DNA of 9,217 nucleotides from Burkholderiaceae bacterium. Its GTDB lineage: Bacteria; Pseudomonadota; Gammaproteobacteria; Burkholderiales; Burkholderiaceae. The notes under the pieces are model-generated. The model had not been told where the DNA came from, made no database searches, and was given only the letters and a program-made list of their open reading frames with translations. A program made the position numbers and the translations under genes. The stretch covers positions 1 through 9,217 of the forward strand of contig CANCQD010000094.1 of NCBI GenBank assembly GCA_947380285.1, given 5' to 3'. Every line of letters begins with the position of its first letter. Within the stretch, counting starts at the first letter, position 1. Below are positions 1 to 6,893 of this stretch, in pieces.

Positions 1-527
1 AGGAATTTAGTGCCCGCTTTTCAGCATTTGAGCGTACTTATGTCTATGCTCTACATGCAGGACCTTGTCGTGCGCCAATGGTCAATAGCAGCGCAGGTTA
101 TCTGATGTTGCCACCCAATAAATGGCTAGATGTTGAGGGAATGAAACAATCCGCAGAATGTTTAATCGGTGAACAGGATTTCAGTTCCTTCAGATCTTCC
201 GAGTGTCAGAGTAAGACACCCGTCAAGACCATGTACTCGATCGAAATTATTTCCAATGAGCCGTGGTTGTATTTCCGGTTTCGCGGTAACGCCTTCTTGC
301 ACCATATGGTGCGTAATCTAGTGGGGTGCTTTCTGCAAATTGGCCAGGGCAGACAGAAGCCAGAATGGATGGCGGAAGTGCTAGCTGCTAAAGACCGCAG
401 GGTTGCGGCACCCACATTTATGCCAGATGGCCTCTACTTAAGCAAAATCGCTTATCCAGACGAGTTTGGTATTCCAGCTCCTTGGCTGGAGAGCTCCTGG
501 TTGCCTTCCCAAATAACAAAGTCTTAA
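1..527 (+). CDS. truA: tRNA pseudouridine(38-40) synthase TruA, 3' part
   Basis: TruA converts uridines 38-40 of the tRNA anticodon stem-loop to pseudouridine in the cytoplasm. The reading frame is already open at the left edge (first full codon at position 3) and gives 174 residues before the TAA. The start and the catalytic Asp region lie outside the window, so this is an edge truncation and not a broken gene. Family landmarks are seen in order: FSARFSA near the beginning, the [15 protein letters not shown] segment (about residues 59-73 of the visible part), and [14 protein letters not shown] (about 95-108), a TruA hallmark. The end carries [19 protein letters not shown], which matches the usual TruA C-terminus. 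It is followed 17 bases later by the preferred trpF start, and truA-trpF adjacency is common in beta- and gammaproteobacteria. The family call is very sure from these motifs. Confidence 0.96.
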   Translation, partial: EFSARFSAFERTYVYALHAGPCRAPMVNSSAGYLMLPPNKWLDVEGMKQSAECLIGEQDFSSFRSSECQSKTPVKTMYSIEIISNEPWLYFRFRGNAFLHHMVRNLVGCFLQIGQGRQKPEWMAEVLAAKDRRVAAPTFMPDGLYLSKIAYPDEFGIPAPWLESSWLPSQITKS

Positions 528-544
528 AGCCTTATCATTGCTTT

Positions 545-1222
545 ATGGGCTTACTCACTCACTCAACTGGTCGTACTAGAGTCAAAATCTGCGGTTTAAA
601 GACCTCAGCGGATATTGATGCCGCTGTTGCTGCGGGGGTGGATGCGGTTGGCTTTGTCTTTTATCCCCCAAGCGTACGTGCCGTAAGCCCAAATGTGGCT
701 GCTCAGCTCATTTCCAGACTGCCAGCAGGGGTAGATGCAGTGGGGCTAGTCGTAAATGCGACAAATGAGGAGTTTGCTGCAATTCGGGCGGTTGCCCCCA
801 TCACCTTATGGCAGTTTCATGGGGATGAGACCCTGGAGCGCTGCATGGAGCTGGCAGATGGCCAGCCCTGGATGAAAGCCGCCCGGGTGGGGCAAGGCTT
901 CGCATTCGATGAATTTTCCCTACAATATAGGCAAGCAAACGCTTTTCTGCTGGATGCCCTCGTTGAGGGTTATGGTGGCGGAGGCGTTCCTTTTGATTGG
1001 CAAGGAATCCCGCAGACATGGGCAAACGAAAACGCGCCTCGGGTCGTTTTGAGTGGTGGATTGAACACGCACAACGTGGGCGAGGCGATTGCACGCCTGC
1101 AGCCTTGCGCGGTTGACGTCAGTAGTGGCGTAGAAAGCAGCAGGGGTGTTAAAGACCCTGCGCTTATGGCTGAGTTTGTAAAAGCAGTGCGCGCAGCAGA
1201 TGCCAATGCATCATCCCAATAA
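545..1222 (+). CDS. trpF: Phosphoribosylanthranilate isomerase
   Basis: TrpF carries out the Amadori rearrangement of N-(5'-phosphoribosyl)anthranilate to CdRP in tryptophan synthesis. It is a single (beta/alpha)8 barrel in the cytoplasm. With the ATG at 545 the protein has 225 residues, usual for the family. VKICGLK carries the catalytic Cys (Cys16), LLDAL carries the likely general acid Asp137, and GYGGGG (142-147) followed by FDW (150-152), LSGGL (169-173) and VDVSSGVE (190-197) form the phosphate-binding end. The frame also opens at a TTG at 482. That start would overlap truA by 46 bases and add 21 residues read from the truA tail, so 545 is preferred. No good ribosome-binding site precedes 545, so coupling to truA is likely. 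Its GC (about 56% by hand count over 601-1200) is clearly above truA and trpB. The enzymes before it (TrpE/G/D) and after it (TrpC) are not in the window. Confidence 0.95.
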   Translation: MGLLTHSTGRTRVKICGLKTSADIDAAVAAGVDAVGFVFYPPSVRAVSPNVAAQLISRLPAGVDAVGLVVNATNEEFAAIRAVAPITLWQFHGDETLERCMELADGQPWMKAARVGQGFAFDEFSLQYRQANAFLLDALVEGYGGGGVPFDWQGIPQTWANENAPRVVLSGGLNTHNVGEAIARLQPCAVDVSSGVESSRGVKDPALMAEFVKAVRAADANASSQ

Positions 1223-1242
1223 TTTGCTGTTGATAATTCAAA

Positions 1243-1248
1243 AGAGGT
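1243..1248 (+). promoter_or_regulatory. Ribosome-binding site of trpB
   Basis: AGAGGT lies four bases before the ATG at 1253 (core AGAGG at 1243-1247, five-base spacing) and resembles the anti-16S consensus. It is the clearest Shine-Dalgarno sequence in the window and fixes the trpB start. It suggests that trpB is initiated on its own and not only by coupling to trpF, which ends 30 bases before the trpB start. Confidence 0.7.
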
Positions 1249-1252
1249 AGAT

Positions 1253-2446
1253 ATGTACGACAAGCCAGATGCACGAGGACATTTCGGTCCATATGGTGGC
1301 GTGTTTGTTTCTGAAACATTGATGTTTGCATTAGATGAGCTCAAAGCGGCCTATGCAAAATATCAATACGATCCAGAATTCATCGAAGAGTTTCATTACG
1401 AGCTAAAACATTTTGTTGGTAGACCGTCGCCGGTGTATCACGCTAAACGTTGGAGCGAAATGCTCGGCGGTGCGCAGATCTATCTCAAGCGCGAAGATTT
1501 AAATCACACTGGTGCTCACAAGATTAATAACGTGATTGGTCAAGCAATGTTGGCCAAGCGTATGGGCAAGCCTCGCATTATTGCTGAGACAGGTGCCGGT
1601 CAGCATGGTGTTGCTACAGCAACCATCTGTGCCCGTTTTGGCTTAGATTGCACGGTATATCAAGGATCTGTTGATGTGGCCCGTCAGGCACAAAACGTAT
1701 TCCGCATGAAGCTGCTTGGCGCTAAAGTAGTTCCAGTAGAGTCTGGTACGAAGACATTAAAAGATGCGCTCAATGAAGCGATGCGTGATTGGGTTACCAA
1801 TGTGGATAACACGTTCTACATTATTGGTACTGTTGCTGGTCCCCATCCTTATCCAATGATGGTGAGAGATTTCCAAAGCGTGATTGGTGAAGAGTGCAAA
1901 GTACAAATGCCAGAAATGACTGGTCGTCAACCAGACTATGTTTTGGCTTGCGTTGGTGGTGGCTCAAATGCCATGGGTATTTTCTATCCGTATATTGATT
2001 TCTCAGAGGTGAAACTGGTTGGTGTTGAAGCTGCAGGACATGGCTTGGGAAGTGGTTTACATTCGGCAGCACTTTGCGTTGGTACGCCCGGTGTGTTGCA
2101 TGGCAACCGTACTTATTTATTACAAGACAAAAATGGCCAAATTTCTGAGACGCATTCGGTTTCTGCTGGTATGGACTATCCAGGAGTTGGGCCTGAGCAT
2201 GCTTGGTTGAAAGATTCTGGTCGCGCAGATTATGTAGCGATTACGGATGAAGAAGCGCTCCAAGCATTCCATGATTGCTGCCAGATTGAAGGGATCATTC
2301 CGGCCCTGGAGTCCTCTCATGCCATTGCTTATGCCTGCAAGCTGGCCAAGACTTTGCCAAAAAATAAGACTATCTTGGTAAACCTCTCTGGTCGTGGTGA
2401 CAAGGACATGCATACCGTTGCACAGGCAACTGGTTCAGAAGGCTGA
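1253..2446 (+). CDS. trpB: Tryptophan synthase beta chain
   Basis: TrpB is the PLP-dependent subunit of the alpha2-beta2 tryptophan synthase. It condenses serine with indole channelled from TrpA. The 397 residues match the family length. HTGAHKINN (85-93) holds Lys90, the PLP Schiff-base lysine. AETGAGQHG (111-119) holds the catalytic Glu112. CVGGGSNA (233-240) binds the PLP phosphate. [16 protein letters not shown] (302-317) and LSGRGDKD (378-385) are the conserved C-terminal motifs. All key residues are present, so the enzyme should be active. The N-terminus ([18 protein letters not shown]) is the ordinary TrpB1 start, not the TrpB2 type. It follows trpF and precedes trpA. Unlike many operons, where trpB and trpA overlap or nearly touch, a 42-base A-rich spacer separates the two here. 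Confidence 0.98.
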   Translation: MYDKPDARGHFGPYGGVFVSETLMFALDELKAAYAKYQYDPEFIEEFHYELKHFVGRPSPVYHAKRWSEMLGGAQIYLKREDLNHTGAHKINNVIGQAMLAKRMGKPRIIAETGAGQHGVATATICARFGLDCTVYQGSVDVARQAQNVFRMKLLGAKVVPVESGTKTLKDALNEAMRDWVTNVDNTFYIIGTVAGPHPYPMMVRDFQSVIGEECKVQMPEMTGRQPDYVLACVGGGSNAMGIFYPYIDFSEVKLVGVEAAGHGLGSGLHSAALCVGTPGVLHGNRTYLLQDKNGQISETHSVSAGMDYPGVGPEHAWLKDSGRADYVAITDEEALQAFHDCCQIEGIIPALESSHAIAYACKLAKTLPKNKTILVNLSGRGDKDMHTVAQATGSEG

Positions 2447-2488
2447 TTAAAAGAAAAAATAGAAAAATAAAAAGAAAATAAATTAGCT
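2447..2488 (+). other. A-rich trpB-trpA intergenic spacer
   Basis: By hand count, 29 of the 42 bases are A, 8 are T, 4 are G and one is C. Runs of four to six A are broken by single G or T, giving a loosely repeated pattern (AAAAATAG, AAAAATAA, AAAGAAAATAA). No Shine-Dalgarno sequence and no hairpin are visible. On the plus strand it is not an intrinsic terminator, because there is neither a stem nor a T-run. Unstructured A-rich leaders of this kind can help ribosome loading or serve as RNase E-type cleavage sites; either role here is inference. Confidence 0.6.
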
Positions 2489-3286
2489 ATGTCAAAAATT
2501 ACTGCGCTCTTCAAGGAGCTAAAAGCAACTGGCAAAAAAGGGTTGATTCCTTTTATTACTGCTGGCGATCCAGATCCTAAGCAAACCGTTGAATTGATGC
2601 ATGCATTAGTTCGCGGTGGTTCGAGTGTCATTGAGTTGGGCGTGCCATTTTCAGATCCAATGGCAGATGGCCCCGTGATTCAAAGATCATCTGAGCGTGC
2701 GTTGACCCATGGTGTGACTTTACATAGCTGTTTAGAAATGGTGAAAGAGTTTCGCAAGCAGGATACCAATACCCCGGTTGTTCTCATGGGGTATGCAAAC
2801 CCAGTTGAGCAAATGGGGGCTGAGCGTTTTGCAACCGAAGCAAAAGCTGCTGGTGTTGATGGTGTTCTAGTGGTGGATTACCCACCAGAAGAGTGCGTTG
2901 ATTTTGCTGCGCGCATGCGCGTTGCTGGAATTGATCCGATCTTTTTATTGGCACCTACGTCATCACATGAGCGCATTAAAGAGGCTGCCAAAATAGCCTC
3001 TGGTTATATCTATTACGTTTCTATGCGCGGGGTTACTGGCGCATCACACCTCAATACCCAAGATGTGGCTAGTATCATTCCGAAAATTCGTGAAGAAACG
3101 GATATTCCAATTGCTGTCGGCTTTGGAATTAGCGATGCTGCTAGCGCCAAGGCGGTTTCTGCGAGTGCCGACGCTGTGGTAATTGGCAGCCGAATTATTC
3201 GTCTTCTAGAGGATGCGCCTCCTGGGCAGGCGGTACAATCACTGGAAACCTTCATTCGTGAAATTCGCGACGCATTGGATAGTTAA
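2489..3286 (+). CDS. trpA: Tryptophan synthase alpha chain
   Basis: TrpA cleaves indole-3-glycerol phosphate to indole and glyceraldehyde 3-phosphate and passes the indole to TrpB through the tunnel of the complex. The 265 residues form the usual TIM barrel. PFITAGDPD (21-29) opens the barrel. [17 protein letters not shown] (49-65) contains both catalytic acids, Glu49 and Asp60, at the same numbers as in the Salmonella enzyme. [10 protein letters not shown] (175-184) forms loop 6, and GFGIS (211-215) with IGSRI (232-236) binds the phosphate. The ATG at 2489 gives the standard N-terminus ([12 protein letters not shown]). It lies behind an A-rich stretch with no recognisable Shine-Dalgarno sequence. 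Only six bases separate its stop from accD, so trpA and accD are likely co-transcribed. Confidence 0.98.
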   Translation: MSKITALFKELKATGKKGLIPFITAGDPDPKQTVELMHALVRGGSSVIELGVPFSDPMADGPVIQRSSERALTHGVTLHSCLEMVKEFRKQDTNTPVVLMGYANPVEQMGAERFATEAKAAGVDGVLVVDYPPEECVDFAARMRVAGIDPIFLLAPTSSHERIKEAAKIASGYIYYVSMRGVTGASHLNTQDVASIIPKIREETDIPIAVGFGISDAASAKAVSASADAVVIGSRIIRLLEDAPPGQAVQSLETFIREIRDALDS

Positions 3287-3292
3287 AAACTA

Positions 3293-4180
3293 ATGAGCTG
3301 GATAGATAAATTACTCCCACCCCAAATTCAACATACTGATCCTGCTAATCGCAAGTCAGTACCAGAGGGATTGTGGGTAAAGTGCCCAAGTTGCGAGACT
3401 GTTCTTTACAGTACCGACATTGAAGCCAATTTATCAGTGTGCCCAAAATGTAGTCACCATATGCGCATCAGCGCGCGTCTGCGCTTAGATAGTTTGTTGG
3501 ATGAAAAAGGTCGCTATGAAATTGGGGCCGATATCTATCCAACAGACCCTCTGAAATTTAAAGACTCTAAAAAATACCCAGATCGTATTAAAGAAGCAAA
3601 TGATGCTTCTGGTGAGTCCGAAGCATTGATTGTGATGGGTGGCAAGATTGAATCTATTCCTGTAGTGGCTGCCTGTTTTGAATTCCAGTACATGGGTGGT
3701 TCGATGGGCTCTGTCGTTGGTGAGCGCTTTGCTCGCGGTGTACAGGAAGCCATTGATAAAAAGTGCGCTTTCATTTGTGTCACGGCTACTGGCGGTGCAC
3801 GTATGCAAGAAAGCTTGTTATCCCTTTTTCAGATGGCCAAGACCAACTCGATGTTGACCTTGTTAGCTAAAAAAGGTTTGCCTTTTATCAGCGTTCTCAC
3901 CGATCCAACAATGGGTGGTATTTCTGCTAGCTTTGCCTTCATGGGTGATGTAGTGATGGCTGAGCCTAAGGCCTTAATTGGTTTTGCAGGTCCACGCGTG
4001 ATTGAGCAAACAGTGCGTGAGAAATTGCCGGAAGGATTTCAGAGATCTGAGTTCCTTATGCAAAAGGGCGGCATTGATATGATTGTCGATCGTCGTCAGA
4101 TGCGCAGTGAAATTGCGCGCGTACTTGCTTTGTTACAGAAGCTTCCTGAGCCTGTGACAGCGGGTAGCGCAGCCGTTTAA
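3293..4180 (+). CDS. accD: Acetyl-CoA carboxylase carboxyltransferase subunit beta
   Basis: AccD pairs with AccA to form the carboxyltransferase of acetyl-CoA carboxylase, which moves the carboxyl group from biotin on AccB to acetyl-CoA, giving malonyl-CoA for fatty acid synthesis. The N-terminal zinc ribbon is complete: CPSC at Cys31/Cys34 and CPKC at Cys50/Cys53, with the spacing of the E. coli protein. In that protein the finger also binds nucleic acid, including accA/accD mRNA. The crotonase-fold core shows [10 protein letters not shown] (135-144), the oxyanion motif ATGGARMQE (165-173), [11 protein letters not shown] (205-215) and [10 protein letters not shown] (231-240). At 295 residues it is a normal size. 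accA, accB and accC are not in the window. It starts six bases after trpA without a clear ribosome-binding site and ends four bases before folC. Confidence 0.98.
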   Translation: MSWIDKLLPPQIQHTDPANRKSVPEGLWVKCPSCETVLYSTDIEANLSVCPKCSHHMRISARLRLDSLLDEKGRYEIGADIYPTDPLKFKDSKKYPDRIKEANDASGESEALIVMGGKIESIPVVAACFEFQYMGGSMGSVVGERFARGVQEAIDKKCAFICVTATGGARMQESLLSLFQMAKTNSMLTLLAKKGLPFISVLTDPTMGGISASFAFMGDVVMAEPKALIGFAGPRVIEQTVREKLPEGFQRSEFLMQKGGIDMIVDRRQMRSEIARVLALLQKLPEPVTAGSAAV

Positions 4181-4184
4181 GCGC

Positions 4185-5510
4185 TTGAGCTCAGCACACC
4201 AAGCCCCCATATTATTTTCTAGCCTAGAGGCCTGGCTTAGCCACCTCGAAACTGCTCACCCTGTCGGTATTGATATGGGGCTTGAGCGTATCAATCGTGT
4301 GAAGGCTGCATTAGATTTACATTTTGAATGCCCTGTGATTACTGTTGCTGGAACAAACGGCAAAGGATCTACCTGCGCTTTTCTGGAAAGCATTCTCTTG
4401 GCATCTGGTTATCGTGTTGGATGTCATACCTCTCCACATCTTCTTAAATTTAATGAGCGTGCTCGCGTAAATGGTGAAGATGTTAAAGACAATATCTTGC
4501 TTGAGCATTTTGCTGCTGTAGAAAAAGCCCGCGTGAGTTTGGTGGATGCGCCGACCTTGACGTATTTTGAGTTCACTACTTTAGCCATCATGCATCTATT
4601 TGCTAAATCCAATTTAGACGCCGTTGTATTAGAGGTAGGAATGGGTGGTCGCTTAGACGCCGTGAACATTGTGGATGCAGATTGCGCCATCGTGACCAGT
4701 ATTGATATCGATCATGCAGATTTCTTGGGTGGAACACGTGAAGCCATCGGCTTAGAAAAAGCAGGTATTTTTCGCCCAGGGCAGATTGCGGTTTGTGGCG
4801 ATCCTGTGCCGCCACAATCACTGATTGACCATGCTGAAAAACTCGCTTGTGATCTCTGGTTGCAGGGTCGTGACTACAACTTTCAGGGTGATAAGCAGCA
4901 GTGGGGTTGGGCTGGCCGCAAAAAACGCTTCAGCGGCCTAGGTTATCCAGCGCTCCGTGGCGCCAATCAGATTCTGAATGCCTCTGCTGTGATTGCGGCC
5001 TTAATGGCTTTGCACCAGCGCCTCCCAGTGAGTGCCCAAGATATTCGCAATGGTTTTGCCTTGGTAGAGTTGCCAGGCCGTTTCCAAGTCTTGCCTGGTC
5101 AACCTACAGTTGTTTTGGATGTTGCGCATAATCCCCATGCCGCCGCTACCCTGGCTCAGGGGCTCGATAAGATGGGATATCACCCATATACATATGCCGT
5201 TTTTGGGGCTATGGCTGACAAGGATATCGAGGGGGTTATAAAACCCCTACTCAATATCGTGGATTTCTGGTTCTGTACTGATTTACCTACCCCCAGAGCC
5301 GCCAGCGCCAAGGTCTTGGCTGAGAAGCTTGAAGCTATGGGTGTAAAGCCTAAAAATGGGGCTGATGGGGGGATTGAATGCTTCTCAGAACCTGCTTTGG
5401 CGTATCAAAAAGCGCTATCTCAGGCGGGTGAGGGTGATAGAATTGTCACCTTCGGATCGTTCTACACCGTTGCAGGCGTAATGACTTACCGAAACAACCA
5501 GGCCCACTGA
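4185..5510 (+). CDS. folC: Bifunctional dihydrofolate synthase / folylpolyglutamate synthase
   Basis: FolC is an ATP-dependent ligase of the Mur ligase superfamily. It adds glutamate to dihydropteroate to make dihydrofolate and then extends folates with further glutamates. In the 441 residues the P-loop GTNGKGS is at 56-62, SPHL at 83-86, EVGMGGRLDAVN at 150-161, IDHADFLG at 175-182 and EKAGI at 191-195 (Lys192, the position carbamylated in some family members). LPGRFQ (296-301) marks the start of the C-terminal domain, which carries DVAHNPHAA (312-320). The start is TTG at 4185, four bases after the accD stop. Upstream the frame is closed by a TGA at 4155 with no ATG or GTG between, and the next ATG (4275) would remove the family N-terminus (FSSLEAWLSHLETAHPVGIDMGLERI). 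No ribosome-binding site is evident, so coupling to accD is likely. Confidence 0.96.
   Translation: MSSAHQAPILFSSLEAWLSHLETAHPVGIDMGLERINRVKAALDLHFECPVITVAGTNGKGSTCAFLESILLASGYRVGCHTSPHLLKFNERARVNGEDVKDNILLEHFAAVEKARVSLVDAPTLTYFEFTTLAIMHLFAKSNLDAVVLEVGMGGRLDAVNIVDADCAIVTSIDIDHADFLGGTREAIGLEKAGIFRPGQIAVCGDPVPPQSLIDHAEKLACDLWLQGRDYNFQGDKQQWGWAGRKKRFSGLGYPALRGANQILNASAVIAALMALHQRLPVSAQDIRNGFALVELPGRFQVLPGQPTVVLDVAHNPHAAATLAQGLDKMGYHPYTYAVFGAMADKDIEGVIKPLLNIVDFWFCTDLPTPRAASAKVLAEKLEAMGVKPKNGADGGIECFSEPALAYQKALSQAGEGDRIVTFGSFYTVAGVMTYRNNQAH
5223..5258 (+). other. Imperfect stem-loop inside folC
   Basis: Three helical blocks stack in one hairpin. GATAT (5223-5227) pairs with ATATC (5254-5258), GAG (5229-5231) with CTC (5250-5252), and GGGGTT (5232-5237) with AACCCC (5242-5247), closing an ATAA tetraloop. 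That makes 14 pairs with one mismatch and a two-base bulge. No T-run follows. It lies in the codons for roughly residues 347-358 of FolC, so protein coding alone may explain it. Confidence 0.45.
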
Positions 5511-5513
5511 TCC

Positions 5514-6323
5514 ATGATTCGTTTACCAAGCTTTTTTAAGCGAAATACTCAGTCTGATGACTTTGAATTCAGTTCAAGGGGTAGTCGCACCGCCAAAAGG
5601 GTAGCGCCACGCAGTTTTCAGCGCGCTGCTGAAGCTGAAGAGCTTGCCCTAACTGAAGATCCAGAACAACAAAGAGCGCGGCATCGTTTGATCGGCGCAG
5701 CTGCTCTGGTCTTAATTGCCGTTATAGGTCTGCCTCGTATTTTGGATAACAAACCAAAGTCTGCGCCAAACGATATTGCAGTCAATATTGTGACTAGCTT
5801 GCCGATTCCAGGAGCTGAAACAAAGCCTAAAGTTGAGGCAGTTGCTGAACCTACAAAAGAAGCTCCTAAAGTTGCAGCTGCTCCTGAAGCAAAGGCGGAA
5901 GCTAAACCCGAGGTTAAGCCTGAACCCAAGTTGGAAGCTAAACCAGTGGCACCTACAGTAAATAAATCTGGAGCATTAGGTTTGGCGGCGGGTGAAGAGG
6001 TTGTCGCTGCCAATACAAGCCCTAAAGCGGATGCTAAGCCAAAGACAGAAGACGCCCCTAAACCGAGCACCTCTAATGGCACCGGTAAGTACATTATTCA
6101 GATTGGTGCCTTTGCATCGGAAGAGCGCGCAAAGGGATGGGTTGTAAAACTCAAAGACCAAAAGATTCCAAACTATGTCTTCACGAAGACGGGCAGCGAT
6201 GGATCAAAGCTTTTTGTGCTCCGTGCAGGACCCTATTCCGATCAAGACGCTGCAGAGGCAGCGGAAAAGAAAATTAAGGCGATGGGTCTTTCACCAAGAC
6301 TTGTCGAGTCTGGTAAGCAGTAA
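5514..6323 (+). CDS. dedD: DedD-like SPOR-domain membrane protein
   Basis: This is a predicted bitopic inner-membrane protein that binds septal peptidoglycan. SPOR domains recognise glycan strands stripped of stem peptides at the division site, and E. coli DedD takes part in cell constriction. Residues 1-58 are polar and cytoplasmic, with RAAEAEELALTEDPEQQ before the membrane. One hydrophobic helix (about 59-77, IGAAALVLIAVIGLP) is followed by a linker of about 110 residues. Residues 101-185 of it are built almost only from Ala, Lys, Glu and Pro, with KPEVKPEPKLEAKP as the most repetitive part. The SPOR domain (about 190-267) shows YIIQIGAFASEERA and LRAGPYSD, the two conserved SPOR strands. 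The gene begins three bases after folC and its stop shares one base with the cvpA start. The position folC-dedD-cvpA-purF is the same as in E. coli. The dedD name rests on architecture and context more than on sequence detail. Confidence 0.88.
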   Translation: MIRLPSFFKRNTQSDDFEFSSRGSRTAKRVAPRSFQRAAEAEELALTEDPEQQRARHRLIGAAALVLIAVIGLPRILDNKPKSAPNDIAVNIVTSLPIPGAETKPKVEAVAEPTKEAPKVAAAPEAKAEAKPEVKPEPKLEAKPVAPTVNKSGALGLAAGEEVVAANTSPKADAKPKTEDAPKPSTSNGTGKYIIQIGAFASEERAKGWVVKLKDQKIPNYVFTKTGSDGSKLFVLRAGPYSDQDAAEAAEKKIKAMGLSPRLVESGKQ

Positions 6324-6889
6324 TGGATTACTTATCCACCCTCAAGCTAACAACGGTGGATTACTTCACCCTAGTTGTGCTCTTGGTGTCAGCTTTAGTC
6401 GGTATCTCACGTGGCTTATTTAAAGAGGTACTTTCATTAGCTTCTTGGTTTGTTGCGTCATGGGTTGCTTATCACTACAGCAATTACCTATCAACCGAAT
6501 GGCTTTCTACATTTCATCTTGATGAGCTACTTAGTCTGGGCGTGAGTTTCATCACTCTATTTGTTTTAACACTCATCATTTGTAGTTTGTTTGGTGGAGT
6601 GGTGCAAAAAATTATTTTGTCAGTAGGTCTTAGTTTGGCTGATCGTTTCTTGGGTTTGGTATTCGGCGTGATTCGTGGTGGTCTGATTGTTGTGGTGCTT
6701 GCTACCTTAGCGGCTCTCACGCCTATTCCGCAAAGCATGGCCTGGAAGAATGCTATAACTAGACCGGCAATTGATATGGCAACTGGTTTAATTAAAGGTT
6801 GGCTTCCTGCTGACTGGGCTAAGCAATTAGGTGAGGCAGTGCCTAAAGTTACTCCCATCATTACTCCTAAAATAACAATAGGAATCTAG
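6323..6889 (+). CDS. cvpA: CvpA family inner-membrane protein
   Basis: The CvpA family is named for a need in colicin V production in E. coli; its exact biochemical role is unsettled, and it has been linked to envelope integrity. The 188 residues give about four membrane segments (roughly 12-30, 35-52, 70-92 and 110-132). The family signature is seen at VGISRGLFKEVLSLASW (26-42), and a second glycine-rich helix carries DRFLGLVFGVIRGG (107-120). The tail after about 135 is short, with WKNAI and a Pro/Thr/Ile-rich end. Its ATG overlaps the dedD stop by one base (TAATG), a classic arrangement for coupled translation. purF starts four bases after its stop, as in the cvpA-purF pair of E. coli. No PurR-like palindrome was seen upstream. 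Confidence 0.93.
   Translation: MDYLSTLKLTTVDYFTLVVLLVSALVGISRGLFKEVLSLASWFVASWVAYHYSNYLSTEWLSTFHLDELLSLGVSFITLFVLTLIICSLFGGVVQKIILSVGLSLADRFLGLVFGVIRGGLIVVVLATLAALTPIPQSMAWKNAITRPAIDMATGLIKGWLPADWAKQLGEAVPKVTPIITPKITIGI
6880..6883 (+). promoter_or_regulatory. Probable ribosome-binding site of purF
   Basis: AGGA lies ten bases before the ATG at 6894 and inside the last codons of cvpA. It is a short but acceptable Shine-Dalgarno core and supports the Met-Cys start, which the enzyme needs for its N-terminal Cys nucleophile. Confidence 0.5.
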
Positions 6890-6893
6890 AAAT

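Noticed and set aside
482..544. Upstream TTG start giving trpF 21 more residues
   Set aside because: It overlaps truA by 46 bases, has no ribosome-binding site and adds residues that do not resemble a TrpF N-terminus; the ATG at 545 gives the usual length.
1113..1141. TTGACG resembling a -35 box within trpF
   Set aside because: No -10-like sequence lies 16-18 bases downstream, and the bases encode the conserved VDVSSG phosphate-binding motif.
1223..1252. TTGA-TAAT-TCAA inverted repeat in the trpF-trpB spacer as an operator or attenuator
   Set aside because: Four-base arms are too short to separate from chance, and no leader peptide with Trp codons or competing hairpins is present.
970..1344. 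124-residue open frame on the minus strand across the trpF-trpB junction
   Set aside because: It lies opposite two genes with intact family motifs, and its product shows no domain.
2910..2921. Perfect 12-base palindrome CGCGCATGCGCG in trpA
   Set aside because: It encodes Ala-Arg-Met-Arg with ordinary codons; a single short palindrome of this kind is expected by chance and has no supporting context.
5618..6094. 158-residue open frame on the minus strand within dedD
   Set aside because: It is the mirror of the Ala/Lys/Glu/Pro-rich linker; its Ala/Gly/Ser/Leu-rich product has no recognisable motif and the plus strand has a clear protein.
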